Shown: one piece after another, positions 1-8,106 of the stretch | How positions within the stretch are numbered: position 1 is the first letter of the stretch | Layout of the letters: every line of letters begins with the position of its first letter | Origin: Jiella sonneratiae | GTDB taxonomy: Bacteria > Pseudomonadota > Alphaproteobacteria > Rhizobiales > Rhizobiaceae | Assembly: GCF_017353515.1 (NCBI RefSeq) | Contig: NZ_JAFMPY010000025.1 | Coordinates: 1-64,000, forward strand | Length of the DNA: 64,000 nucleotides | Direction: 5' to 3' | Translations under genes and position numbers: made by a program | The notes under the pieces: model-generated | Databases searched by the model: none | Seen by the model: only the letters and a program-made list of their open reading frames with translations | Told to the model about the DNA's origin: nothing

Positions 1-54
1 CAGATGCGGTTCGATGATCTCCCATTCCTGGTCGCTCAGTTCGTGACGGCGCAT
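1..54 (-). CDS. IS5-family transposase, N-terminal fragment cut by window edge
   Basis: Reading the minus strand from the ATG at 54 gives 18 residues, MRRHELSDQEWEIIEPHL, and then the window ends. This is the characteristic start of IS5-family (IS427-type) transposases, where a D-Q-E-W motif sits a few residues in. A good ribosome site (AAAGGAG) lies just upstream on the minus strand. The element's body and far end lie outside the window, so I cannot say whether the copy is intact. Confidence 0.75.
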   Translation of the reverse strand, partial: MRRHELSDQEWEIIEPHL

Positions 55-57
55 GGC

Positions 58-78
58 AATCTCCTTTCAAAGGAGATT
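58..78. repeat. Perfect 10-bp palindrome over the transposase ribosome site
   Basis: AATCTCCTTT (58-67) and AAAGGAGATT (69-78) are exact inverted copies around one central base. On the minus strand the arm next to the start codon is the Shine-Dalgarno sequence of the IS5-type transposase, so a hairpin in the mRNA would hide it. Sequestering the ribosome site is a known way for insertion sequences to limit read-through expression; its use here is inference. Confidence 0.6.
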
Positions 79-168
79 GAATCAAATCAACCACCGAACG
101 TGAACCCGGTTATGGGGATGCGACCTAGGAGTTGGGCGGCGCGCATCGTCGTCCAAACCTTGAGAATG

Positions 169-271
169 GCAAGAGAGGGGTTTCCCCGGTTCCGCCGCCG
201 CGACCGAGACGAAGGGGGGCGCATCCTCAGGCCGCGTTGCGTGGGCGGCCACGGTGAAACCCCTCTCTTGC
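169..271. repeat. 16-bp perfect inverted repeat in gene-free region
   Basis: GCAAGAGAGGGGTTTC at 169-184 is matched exactly by its reverse complement at 256-271, with 71 bases between. It lies in the stretch 79-895, where the open frames on both strands lack recognisable domains and look like chance products of high GC. Nothing else in this stretch suggests a gene. Confidence 0.55.
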
Positions 272-393
272 GATTTCTAACGCTTAGCCGCTTCGCGCCT
301 AAGACGATGAAATCGCTTTCTCTCCCACAAAGGGGAGAGAGGGCGCGTTTTCGCAGGCATCCGCGTATGGTTGAGCGCCGGCCTCGACGCTCC

Positions 394-757
394 GTCATTC
401 TCGGGACGGGGGCCTGCGAGCTGCACTCATCTCGCCGGATCCTTCGACGCGGATGCCGGCTTCAATCAGAACGGTTTGCCAAGACGGATGACATTCGGGC
501 GCCGACATCGCCACGTCGTCATCCTCGGGCTTGTCCCGAGGATCTACTGCGGGTTGATTTTTGGGCACTTCGCGGTCCGGGGCCAAACTGCATGGATTTT
601 GTCGCCGAGCCGGCAGTAGATCCTCGGGACAAGCCCGAGGATGACGCATTTCCAGCGCTTTCGGCGAATTTCAAGCGGCCTGCCTCGGCATGCAACCTGG
701 CCGCGACGGTCTCTCGACAAATGTGTGAAGCTTGCAGGGCCCTGTCCCGAGAATGAC
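394..757. repeat. Nested inverted-repeat mosaic (RIME/REP-like)
   Basis: An inner pair of 33-bp arms (518-550 and 613-645) is perfectly complementary, and each arm itself contains the small palindrome ATCCTCGGG/CCCGAGGAT. An outer, imperfect pair (394-435 and 716-757) both begin GTCATTCTCGGGAC when read inward. Palindromic intergenic mosaics of this kind (RIME in Rhizobium) are common in Hyphomicrobiales. The open frames that cross it are not credible genes. Confidence 0.65.
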
Positions 758-895
758 GAAGCGGCGGGTGGCGCGTATCGTCCGGAACCGAGGCGGCGGC
801 TCCACCAGTGAAACCCCCTCGGCTTGCCTTCCGCGAAGGCGACAGAGCCGCCATCCGCCAAGGCTCGATGGTCCGGCCTCTGCGGTGCGATGAAG

Positions 896-1678
896 CTAGC
901 CGGAAGATCGCTTCAGATAGCGACCCGGCGTCGTTCCGAATTGCCTGCGAAACAGCTCGATGAACGAACTGACGGTTTCGTAGCCGAGATCGATGGCAAC
1001 CGCTGTCACGGACTCTCCGGCGATCAGCATCTCCACAGACCGCAGCAGGAGGCAGCGCCGACGCCACGCGCTGAAGGTGAGGCCCGTCTCCAGAACGAAG
1101 CGGCGGCTGAGCGTGCGTGGCGCGAGGCCCGCCCAGGCGGCCCACTCCTCCATGCGTCGCTGCTCGGATGGAGCATCCGCGAGCGCTCGCGCGATGCGTT
1201 GCAACCGGGGATCTGCGGGCATCGGCAACCCGAGGGGCTCTTCAGGCGTCGAGGCGATCTCATCCAGAATGACGCTCGCAAGATGACTTTGCGCGGGAGA
1301 CAGAGGACCTTCCGTCCAGGCGGCCGCACGCAGCACCGCTTCGTGGAGGAGGCCAGAATGGCCGATGACGCGTGCAGAGCGCGGCAAGGCTTCACAGGAC
1401 GGCCGTGCGACATAGACGCTCCAGCCGCGAAACGCGCCATCCGAGGTAAGCCAATGCTCCAGACGGGGCGGAAGCCAAATGGCGTTAACGGGCGGCACGA
1501 CCCAATGGCCCTGATCGGTGCCCACACTGATCACCCCGTGCAGGCTGCCCAGCAGCTGGCCCCGCTCATGGCTGTGCCTCGGCGTCTGCCGCCGTTCGAT
1601 CTGCTCGCGAAGAACGGCGACGATGATCGGGTCGTCGCAAGCAACGAGGCGCATTCGATCTTGAAGGGAATCGGACAT
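896..1678 (-). CDS. AraC-family transcriptional regulator
   Basis: The 260-residue protein has a cupin-like N-terminal half (residues about 15-110, including RHSHERGQLLGS and VVPPVNAIWLPP) and two C-terminal helix-turn-helix units. The second unit reads VTAVAIDLGYETVSSFIELFRRQFGTTPGRYLK, split here only by family convention, and carries the AraC signature. The length and the H-x-H cupin motif fit the NimR/YeaM-like subgroup of cytoplasmic one-component regulators. The gene is divergent from a small NTF2-like gene, with a perfect palindrome between them, so local auto- or cross-regulation is likely. The ligand cannot be read from the sequence. Confidence 0.85.
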   Translation of the reverse strand: MSDSLQDRMRLVACDDPIIVAVLREQIERRQTPRHSHERGQLLGSLHGVISVGTDQGHWVVPPVNAIWLPPRLEHWLTSDGAFRGWSVYVARPSCEALPRSARVIGHSGLLHEAVLRAAAWTEGPLSPAQSHLASVILDEIASTPEEPLGLPMPADPRLQRIARALADAPSEQRRMEEWAAWAGLAPRTLSRRFVLETGLTFSAWRRRCLLLRSVEMLIAGESVTAVAIDLGYETVSSFIELFRRQFGTTPGRYLKRSSG

Positions 1679-1689
1679 GGCCTCAAAAC

Positions 1690-1711
1690 CGTATCGAATG
1701 GCATCGATACG
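1690..1711. promoter_or_regulatory. Candidate operator between araC-type gene and NTF2-like gene
   Basis: CGTATCGA (1690-1697) and TCGATACG (1704-1711) form a perfect 8-bp inverted repeat with a 6-base spacer. It lies 12 bases upstream of the AraC-type start and 72 bases before the chosen start of the divergent gene. Position and symmetry suit a regulator-binding site; binding by the neighbouring AraC protein is inference. Confidence 0.45.
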
Positions 1712-1782
1712 TTAGTACCGCCGCCATGGAAAGCCTAGCGTCGACCCTCTCTCAATGGACGACGACGCATGGGACCCCTGAC

Positions 1783-2202
1783 ATGACCGATGATGCGATG
1801 ACGCGGGACGAGGTTCACGATCTCCTGCGACGGATGTTCGCCGCATTCACCGACCCGGCAGCGGCGCCGAAGGACTTTGCCGAACTGCTGACGCCCGACT
1901 ACGTCCAGTATGTCGATGGCGAGCAGTTGGATTATGCAGGTTTCCTCGCACATCACGAGGCTCTCCGGCAGAGTGTCGTCTCGGCAAGCGTCAGTTTCGA
2001 ACATGTCGTCACCGACGGCGCCTCGGCCGCAACGGTGCACGTCGCCGAGGCCGTGAAGCTCTCGGGCGAGCGGGTTCGTCTCAAAGTGATCGCCTATTTC
2101 CAGTTTCGCGACCATCGCATCTGCGTGGTCGACGAACTGACCCACATGCTCGAAGGCGAGGCGAGAGATCGAGACCTGGGATCGCGAACGCTGCGTCGGT
2201 GA
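1783..2202 (+). CDS. NTF2-like / SnoaL-fold small protein
   Basis: From the ATG at 1783 the product has 139 residues. The order of segments, an N-terminal amphipathic helix (TRDEVHDLLRRMFAAF), a loop with LLTPDYVQYVDG, and alternating strands ending in IAYFQFRDHRICVVDELTHM, is typical of the NTF2-like cone fold. That fold serves enzymes and binding proteins of many kinds, so no substrate can be given. An in-frame ATG at 1726 would add 19 residues; I prefer 1783 because the family usually starts close to this helix. The gene probably answers to the divergent AraC regulator. Confidence 0.7.
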   Translation: MTDDAMTRDEVHDLLRRMFAAFTDPAAAPKDFAELLTPDYVQYVDGEQLDYAGFLAHHEALRQSVVSASVSFEHVVTDGASAATVHVAEAVKLSGERVRLKVIAYFQFRDHRICVVDELTHMLEGEARDRDLGSRTLRR

Positions 2203-2273
2203 CAAGGGCAGGTTTCGGCGACGGACACCATCTCACCGAATGGGATCGACGTTGCGCCTCCCCGTCGATCCGT

Positions 2274-2285
2274 CCCCCCCCCCCC
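2274..2285. repeat. Run of 12 cytosines
   Basis: A C12 homopolymer lies between the NTF2-like gene and arsR, about 160 bases before arsR. The rest of 2203-2447 shows no gene. Such tracts change length by slippage and also cause sequencing errors. Confidence 0.7.
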
Positions 2286-2447
2286 GCTCCGACCGTCTGG
2301 TGACGGCGTGGACCAGCGGGCTTTTGCGTTTGCCGGCACGCCACTTTCGCAGTCGCATCCCAGCGTCGCGGCGATCACTCTGCACCGCCCCCCTCGCCAA
2401 CCAACCACGCCCTTTCATTCTCCAACAATCCTTGTATACTCGCATTC

Positions 2448-2861
2448 ATGGAAGACACCCGCGCCGTCACCGCGCTTGCCGCTCTTGCCCATGCCGACCG
2501 CCTGCGGGCCTTTCGGCTGCTGGTGAGGGCCGGGCCGGGCGGCCTGCCATCGGGCGAGATCGCCGAGCGGCTGGCGATCATGCCGACGCGGATGAGCTTT
2601 CATCTGGCGGGGCTCGACCGCTCCGGCCTCGTCCATTCCTGGCGCGAGGGGCGGCAGGTGCGCTATGCGGTGCAGTTCGAGGCGATGCGGGCGCTGCTCG
2701 GCTTCCTGGCGGAGGACTGCTGCGGCGGGCATCCGGAGATCTGCGGCGTCGGCGCGGCGGGCTGTGGCCCTGCGACGGGCTCTGCGCCGGCGGCGGGCGG
2801 CGCTTCCGATGCAGCGGCGCGCCGTGCCCCGCAGGCGGCGAAAATGGCGGCGAAGCCATGA
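2448..2861 (+). CDS. arsR: ArsR-family arsenic-responsive repressor
   Basis: The 137-residue protein has the ArsR winged-helix pattern: a dimerising first helix (ALAALAHADRLRAFRLLV), a recognition region (MPTRMSFHLAGLDRSGLV), and a wing (HSWREGRQVRYAV). A cysteine cluster follows near residues 91-98 (DCCGGHPEICG), with a further Cys in the Ala-rich tail, which can serve as the As(III) or Sb(III) sensor. It is the first gene of a four-gene arsenic operon and overlaps the next start by ATGA. By family precedent it should repress its own operon until arsenite binds. Confidence 0.9.
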   Translation: MEDTRAVTALAALAHADRLRAFRLLVRAGPGGLPSGEIAERLAIMPTRMSFHLAGLDRSGLVHSWREGRQVRYAVQFEAMRALLGFLAEDCCGGHPEICGVGAAGCGPATGSAPAAGGASDAAARRAPQAAKMAAKP

Positions 2862-3565
2862 GCGCGCCGCCGCCCTTCGACCTGCCCCGCCGGCTTGCCG
2901 CCGAAGCGCTCGGCACCGGCCTCCTCGTTGCGACCGTCATCGGCTCGGGGATCATGGCCGAGCGGCTGACGGAGGACGCCGCCCTCGCGCTCCTCGGCAA
3001 CACCCTGCCGACCGGGGCGATCCTCGTCGTTCTGATCACCGTTCTCGGGCCGATCTCCGGCGCGCACTTCAATCCGGCGGTGACCCTCGCCTTCTGGCTG
3101 CGGCGCGCGATCGGCCGGGACGACGCCTGGCGCTACGTCGCCGCGCAGCTCGCCGGCGGGCTTGCGGGGACGCTCGCCGCGCATCTGATGTTCGGCCTTT
3201 CGCCTTTTTCCCTGTCGACCCACGTGCGGACCGGCCCTGCCCAGTGGTGGGCGGAGGTGGTCGCGGGGTTCGGGCTGGTCGGCGTCATTCTCGGCGGCCT
3301 GCGCTTCGATGCCCGCGCAGTTCCCTGGCTGGTCGGCCTCTTCATCACCGCCGCCTACTGGTTCACCGCCTCGACGAGCTTCGCCAATCCGGCCGTCGCG
3401 CTCGCCCGCGCCTTCACCGACACGTTTTCCGGCATCCGGCCGGTCGACGTCCCGGCCTTCGTCCTTGCCGAATGCCTTGGCGCCGTGCTGGCCACCGCGC
3501 TATTTGGCTGGCTGCTCAATCCCGGCACCCGGCCGACCATCCGCGGCGCCCTCAGCGGCGACTGA
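2858..3565 (+). CDS. aqpS: AqpS-type aquaglyceroporin, arsenite efflux channel
   Basis: This is a 235-residue MIP-family channel. The two half-helix NPA motifs are at residues 72-74 (HFNPAVTL) and 177-179 (FANPAVALAR), with about six membrane segments. It lies between arsR and arsC and overlaps the arsR stop by ATGA. In Sinorhizobium meliloti the same order, arsR-aqpS-arsC-arsH, is known, and AqpS there lets arsenite made by ArsC leave the cell down its gradient in place of ArsB or Acr3. The same role here is a strong inference from motif and context. No arsB or acr3 is present in the window. Confidence 0.9.
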   Translation: MSAPPPFDLPRRLAAEALGTGLLVATVIGSGIMAERLTEDAALALLGNTLPTGAILVVLITVLGPISGAHFNPAVTLAFWLRRAIGRDDAWRYVAAQLAGGLAGTLAAHLMFGLSPFSLSTHVRTGPAQWWAEVVAGFGLVGVILGGLRFDARAVPWLVGLFITAAYWFTASTSFANPAVALARAFTDTFSGIRPVDVPAFVLAECLGAVLATALFGWLLNPGTRPTIRGALSGD

Positions 3566-3591
3566 TCCGCCATTCGAAACGAAAGCCTCCG

Positions 3592-3999
3592 ATGACCGTC
3601 ACGATCTTCCACAACCCCGCCTGCGAGACCTCCCGCAACACGCTGGCGATGATCCGAAAGTCCGGCGAGGAGCCGGAGGTGATCGAATATCTGAAGACGC
3701 CGCCGAGCCGCGAGACGCTGATCGAGCTGCTCGACATGATGGGCATGAAGCCGCGCGAGCTGTTGCGCGAAAAGGGCACGCCCTATCGCGAGCTCGGCCT
3801 CGACGATCCGCAGCTTTCCGACGAGGAGATCCTGCAGGCGATGATGGAGCACCCGATCCTGATCAACCGCCCGATCGTCGTCACCGACAAGGGCGTTAGG
3901 CTGTGCCGGCCGTCGGAAAAGGTCCTCGACATCCTGCCCAACGCCGATATCGGCGCCTTCGCCAAGGAGAGCGGCGACGTTGTGCCCGCCCGCAACTGA
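3592..3999 (+). CDS. arsC: Glutaredoxin-dependent arsenate reductase
   Basis: The 135-residue protein belongs to the ArsC/Spx thioredoxin-fold family. The catalytic cysteine is Cys11 in [12 protein letters not shown], equivalent to Cys12 of the plasmid R773 enzyme (where the next residue is Gly rather than Glu). The conserved arginine in INRPIVVT is at about 93, and a second cysteine is at 105. It reduces arsenate to arsenite in the cytoplasm with glutathione and glutaredoxin. The start at 3592 is 26 bases after aqpS and matches the family N-terminus. The arsenite produced would leave through AqpS. Confidence 0.92.
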   Translation: MTVTIFHNPACETSRNTLAMIRKSGEEPEVIEYLKTPPSRETLIELLDMMGMKPRELLREKGTPYRELGLDDPQLSDEEILQAMMEHPILINRPIVVTDKGVRLCRPSEKVLDILPNADIGAFAKESGDVVPARN

Positions 4000-4024
4000 C
4001 CGGCACGGACGGCCGCTCGAAACG

Positions 4025-4738
4025 ATGCTCTCCAACCTTCCCAACCTTGCCGCCGGCGCGCTGGCGCCGATCGATCCTGCCGCCTATGCCGCGCCGGGCG
4101 ATCCGGGCCATCCGCCGCGCATCCTGACGCTCTACGGCTCGCTTCGGGAGCGCTCCTATTCGCGCCTCGTCTCCGAGGAGGCCGGCCGGCTCCTTGCCTT
4201 TCTCGGCTGCGAGGTGAAGAGCTTCGACCCGCACGGCCTGCCGCTGCCGGATGCAGCGCCCGCCGACCATCCGAAGGTCGCGGAGCTGCGCGAGCTTACG
4301 CGATGGTCGGAAGGCATGGTCTGGGTGAGCCCCGAGCGGCACGGGGCGATGACCGGCATCATGAAGGCGCAGATCGACTGGATCCCGCTCTCGGAGGGCG
4401 CGGTGCGGCCGACCCAGGGCAAGACGCTGGCGGTGATGCAGGTCTCGGGCGGCTCCCAGAGCTTCAACGCCGTCAACCAGCTGCGCATCCTCGGCCGCTG
4501 GATGCGGATGGTGACGATCCCCAACCAGTCGTCGGTCCCGAAGGCATTTAACGAGTTCGACGAGGCCGGGCGGATGAAGCCGTCGGCCTATTACGCCCGG
4601 ATCGTCGACGTCTGCGAGGAACTGGTGAAGTTCACCTACATGACGCGCGGCCGGTCTTTTGCCCTCACCGACCGCTATTCGGAACGGGTCGAGACCGCCG
4701 CGCAGCTCTCCGAGCGGGTGAACCAGCGGGCGATCTGA
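4025..4738 (+). CDS. arsH: ArsH, NADPH-dependent FMN reductase / organoarsenical oxidase
   Basis: From the ATG at 4025 the product has 237 residues, the usual ArsH length. It shows the flavodoxin-like phosphate loop [14 protein letters not shown] near residues 38-51 and the ArsH-specific segments [15 protein letters not shown] and [16 protein letters not shown]. ArsH proteins bind FMN and oxidise trivalent organoarsenicals such as methylarsenite to the less toxic pentavalent forms. A TTG at 3980 in the same frame overlaps arsC and would add 15 residues, but family alignments start at the ATG. It is the last gene of the arsenic operon. Confidence 0.9.
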   Translation: MLSNLPNLAAGALAPIDPAAYAAPGDPGHPPRILTLYGSLRERSYSRLVSEEAGRLLAFLGCEVKSFDPHGLPLPDAAPADHPKVAELRELTRWSEGMVWVSPERHGAMTGIMKAQIDWIPLSEGAVRPTQGKTLAVMQVSGGSQSFNAVNQLRILGRWMRMVTIPNQSSVPKAFNEFDEAGRMKPSAYYARIVDVCEELVKFTYMTRGRSFALTDRYSERVETAAQLSERVNQRAI

Positions 4739-4869
4739 GGTTTCGGGGGCTTGGGGCCGATCTGTCCGACGCCCCGCCGCCCGCCGCGGTCACGCCTCGT
4801 CCCCGACGGCAATCGCTCGAAGGTCAGCGCCAGCGGCGACGCCCAGCGGCGCCCCGGCGATGCCGGAGA

Positions 4870-6567
4870 TCAGAAGCCCCGCATCAGGCCGGCGCCGACC
4901 TCGCCGAAGTCCGGCTTCACGTTCAGGAAGGTCGCGGCGCCGCGGACGATGTTGCCGACCATCGGCGCGGCGTTCCAGCCCGCCTGGGCGTTCGGCTTGC
5001 CCTTCTCGACCTTCGGCTCGTCGATGATCGACATGACGATGTAGCGCGGCTTGTCGATCGGGAAGGCGCCGACGAAGGCGTTGAAGCGCTTGTCGTGGTT
5101 GTAGCGGCCGTGCTCGACCTTCTCGGCCGTGCCGGTCTTGCCGCCGACATGGTAGCCCTCGACATTCGCCTGGCGGCCGGTGCCCTCCTCGCCGTTCAGC
5201 TTGAAGATCGCCCGCATGTCCTGCGACGTCGTCGGCCTGGCGATCTGTTTGCGGATGGCGTTCGCCTCTTCCACGCTGCGCGGCAGGAAGGTCGGCGGGA
5301 TATAGTAGCCGCCGTTGATCAGCGCCGCCGCGGCGACGGCGGTGTTGAGCGGGGTCGTCGAGACGCCGTGGCCGAAGGCGATGGTCATCGAATTGATCTT
5401 CTTCCAGCTCTTCGGCTGGGTCGGCATCGCGACCTCGGGCAGCTCGGTCTGCATCTTCGAGAGCAGGCCGAGCCGGGTGAGGAATTCCTGGTGGCGCTCG
5501 ACGCCGACCATGTCGGCCTCCCGCGCCGAACCGACGTTGGAGGAATATTTGAAGATCTCCGGGACGGTCAGCGAACTGCCCTCGTTGTGAAACTCGCGGA
5601 TCGTGTGGCCGGCAACGGTGAAGGGGGTCGTCGCGACGCGGGAATTGATCGACACGACGCCGAAGTCGAGGGCCATCGCGGTGGTGAAGATCTTGAAGGT
5701 CGAGCCCATCTCGAAGGTGCCCGCCGACATCCGGTTGAGGTTTTCCTTCTGCAGCGGCGCGTTGCCGGCCTCGTTCAGGTCGTAGTCGGGCAGCGAGGCC
5801 ATGGCGATGATTTCGCCGGTATCGACGTCGAGGACGACGCCGCCGGCCGCGATCGCCCGGTATTCCTGCATCGCCCGCACGAGCTCCTGATGAACGACAT
5901 GCTGGACGTTGCGGTCGATCGACAGCTTGAAGGCGCTGAGCCCGTCCTGGCTGGCGAGGCCGGTCGCCTGCAGCGCCCTGAAGCCGCTGTCGTCGAGATA
6001 TTTCTCCATGCCGGAGATGCCGTGGTTGTCGATGTTGGTGAGGCCGAGGACGTGCGCGGCCTCGGCGCCGCCGGGATAGAAGCGGCGGCGTTCGGTGCGG
6101 AAGCCGATGCCGGGAATGCCGAGATTGAAGATCGCCTGCTGCTGCGTCGGGGTCAGGCCGCGGCTGAGCCAGGCAAAGCCCGCCTTCGAGTTCAGCTTCT
6201 TGTAGAGGACGCCGGCATCGAGGTCGGGAAGCACGGTCAGCACCGCCTCGGTCGCCTCGTCGGCGTCGACGATGCGCCGCGGCTCGGCATAGAGCGAGGC
6301 CGTCTTTAGATCCGTCGCGAGGATCTGGCCGTTGCGGTCGACGATGTCCGGCCGGTCCGACACCGGCAGGCTCGACGTGAACATGCCGTCGATCCCGTTC
6401 TGCCCCGTCACGCCGAACCAGACGAGCCGGCCGAGGATCGTCGAGAACACCGAGAAGAAGATGATCGAGGTGAGAAAGGTGCGCGACCGGTGGTGCTGCG
6501 GGTGCGGGCGCTCGGTGCGCTTCGACCGGCCGACAATCCGTGCGGTGGCAATGGAAAGAAACTTCAT
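4870..6567 (-). CDS. FtsI-like class B penicillin-binding protein (transpeptidase)
   Basis: The protein has 565 residues from the ATG at 6567. One membrane segment lies at about 32-54. A PBP dimer domain follows, then a transpeptidase domain with all three active-site motifs: STFK at 289-292, SSN at 342-344 and KTG at 477-479. It would cross-link septal peptidoglycan in the periplasm, as FtsI/PBP3 does. An in-frame GTG at 6645 would add 26 residues. The gene stands alone between arsH and a polyketide locus, not in a mra/mur/fts cluster, so it may be a second FtsI copy; whether the canonical ftsI exists elsewhere cannot be seen here. Confidence 0.85.
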   Translation of the reverse strand: MKFLSIATARIVGRSKRTERPHPQHHRSRTFLTSIIFFSVFSTILGRLVWFGVTGQNGIDGMFTSSLPVSDRPDIVDRNGQILATDLKTASLYAEPRRIVDADEATEAVLTVLPDLDAGVLYKKLNSKAGFAWLSRGLTPTQQQAIFNLGIPGIGFRTERRRFYPGGAEAAHVLGLTNIDNHGISGMEKYLDDSGFRALQATGLASQDGLSAFKLSIDRNVQHVVHQELVRAMQEYRAIAAGGVVLDVDTGEIIAMASLPDYDLNEAGNAPLQKENLNRMSAGTFEMGSTFKIFTTAMALDFGVVSINSRVATTPFTVAGHTIREFHNEGSSLTVPEIFKYSSNVGSAREADMVGVERHQEFLTRLGLLSKMQTELPEVAMPTQPKSWKKINSMTIAFGHGVSTTPLNTAVAAAALINGGYYIPPTFLPRSVEEANAIRKQIARPTTSQDMRAIFKLNGEEGTGRQANVEGYHVGGKTGTAEKVEHGRYNHDKRFNAFVGAFPIDKPRYIVMSIIDEPKVEKGKPNAQAGWNAAPMVGNIVRGAATFLNVKPDFGEVGAGLMRGF

Positions 6568-6935
6568 GGCGCCGTGCGATCCACGCGATTGATCCGTTCC
6601 GCTGCGCAAGACCCGTGTGAGCAGCCGGGATTTCCCGCCAAACACATGCGGCCATCATGCTTACGAAACCGTGAATCCCGCGGCCGGGGACGCAAACCCC
6701 ATCCGCCCGGCGGCGCTGACCTTCCCCTTCGCCCGCATGCGGCGACCGGCGCCGGTGATCGCGGCCGCTGGAGTCATGCGCAGCCGGCGCTGGCCGGCGC
6801 GCAGATGCGCGGCGTGAAGAGAGGCCCAAGGCCTGCGACCATTCGCGCCGGGTGCGGCAACGGAACGACCTGAAAACTCAATGAGTTGACGTCTTGTCAA
6901 CGCCGCTTTGCGCGGCCAGCCGGAAGCCATCTGCC
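6568..6935. other. Divergent intergenic region, no gene seen
   Basis: About 370 bases separate the divergent PBP and type III PKS genes. The open frames crossing it lack recognisable domains. It must hold both promoters, but I see no confident -35/-10 pair or operator. A TTG at 6894 could extend the PKS by 14 residues. Confidence 0.4.
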
Positions 6936-8105
6936 ATGAGCCGCACGGTTCTCGAACGAACGCCGCGCGATGATCCGTCGCGTCCCTTCCGCGGGCCCGT
7001 CCCGGGCCGCCTTCCGGGCGTCGCCCGCAACGGCGAGCCGAAAGCCGAACGGTCTGACGCCGCTCTCCCGCGAATTCTCGGCCTCGGCACGACCGTCCCG
7101 CCGCACAGGCTGTCGCAGACCGACGTCGTCTCCTATGCCGAGGAGGTCTTCGGCGGCCGGTTCACCGATTTCGAGCGGCTGCGGCCGGTCTTCGAGAACA
7201 CCGGGATCGAGATGCGCTACTCGGTCCAGCCGATCGACTGGTTCTACCGGCCGCAGAACTGGCAGCAGCGCACGGACGCCTATCTCGACGGCGCGACCGC
7301 GCTTTTCGTCGATGCCGCGACGAAGGCGCTGGCCGCGGCCGAGCTTTCCCCCGACGCGATCGACGTGGTGGTCACGGTCAGTTCGACCGGCATCGCAACG
7401 CCGACCCTCGAGGCCCGCGCCCACGGGAAGCTGGGCTTTCGCCCGGACGTGCGCCGGGTGCCGCTCTTCGGCCTCGGCTGCGCCGGCGGCGCCACCGGTC
7501 TCGCGCTGGCCGCGCGCCTCGCCGGCGCCGAACCCGGCGCCAAGGTCCTGCTGGTCGTGGTCGAGACCTGCACCCTCGCCTTCCGGGACGACGCCTTGAC
7601 CAAGAGCAACATCGTCGCGACGGCGCTGTTCGGCGACGGCGCCGCGGCCCTCGTCCTTGCAGCCGGCGGTGACGGGACCGGCCCGAAAATCCTTGCGTCC
7701 GGCGAGCATCTCTGGCCGAAGACCCTCGACGTCATGGGCTGGAACGTCGACCCCGTCGGCTTCGGCGCCGTCTTCGCGACGTCGATCCCGACCCTCGTCA
7801 CCGAGCGCATGCGCCCCGCCGCGAGCGCGATGCTCGCCAAGGGCGGCGAAACTCTGTCGGATGTCGAGGGCTACGTCTTCCACCCCGGCGGAACGAAGGT
7901 GGTCGAGGCGCTCGAACCCGCTTTCGACCTTCCCGAAAATTCCCTTGATGTCGAACGTCGGGTCCTGCGGGAGTTCGGCAACATGTCGGCGCCGACGGTG
8001 CTCTTCGTGCTTCAACGCAAACTCGCGGCCGGGCTCGCCGGGCGGACCCTCCTCGCGGCGCTCGGTCCGGGCTTCACCGGGAGTTTCGTCCGGCTGGATG
8101 CCTGA
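6936..8105 (+). CDS. Type III polyketide synthase (chalcone/alkylpyrone synthase family)
   Basis: From the ATG at 6936 the product has 389 residues. The thiolase-fold catalytic triad is visible: Cys182 in LFGLGCAGGATG, His316 in VFHPGGTKV and Asn349 in GNMSAPTVLFVL. Such enzymes extend an acyl-CoA starter with malonyl-CoA and cyclise the chain to alkylpyrones or alkylresorcinols without a carrier protein. One base separates it from an ICMT-type methyltransferase gene and a DHA2 exporter follows, which points to a small dedicated pathway whose product is methylated and exported. The starter unit cannot be read from sequence. Confidence 0.9.
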   Translation: MSRTVLERTPRDDPSRPFRGPVPGRLPGVARNGEPKAERSDAALPRILGLGTTVPPHRLSQTDVVSYAEEVFGGRFTDFERLRPVFENTGIEMRYSVQPIDWFYRPQNWQQRTDAYLDGATALFVDAATKALAAAELSPDAIDVVVTVSSTGIATPTLEARAHGKLGFRPDVRRVPLFGLGCAGGATGLALAARLAGAEPGAKVLLVVVETCTLAFRDDALTKSNIVATALFGDGAAALVLAAGGDGTGPKILASGEHLWPKTLDVMGWNVDPVGFGAVFATSIPTLVTERMRPAASAMLAKGGETLSDVEGYVFHPGGTKVVEALEPAFDLPENSLDVERRVLREFGNMSAPTVLFVLQRKLAAGLAGRTLLAALGPGFTGSFVRLDA

Positions 8106-8106
8106 C

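Noticed and set aside
4-756. Long open frame on the plus strand through the left repeat region
   Set aside because: It crosses nested inverted repeats, has no recognisable domain and has an arginine-rich composition typical of non-coding frames in GC-rich DNA.
4790-6829. 679-codon open frame overlapping the FtsI-like gene in another frame
   Set aside because: It is antisense-frame noise over a gene with all three PBP motifs; its own composition is Arg/Gly/His-rich.
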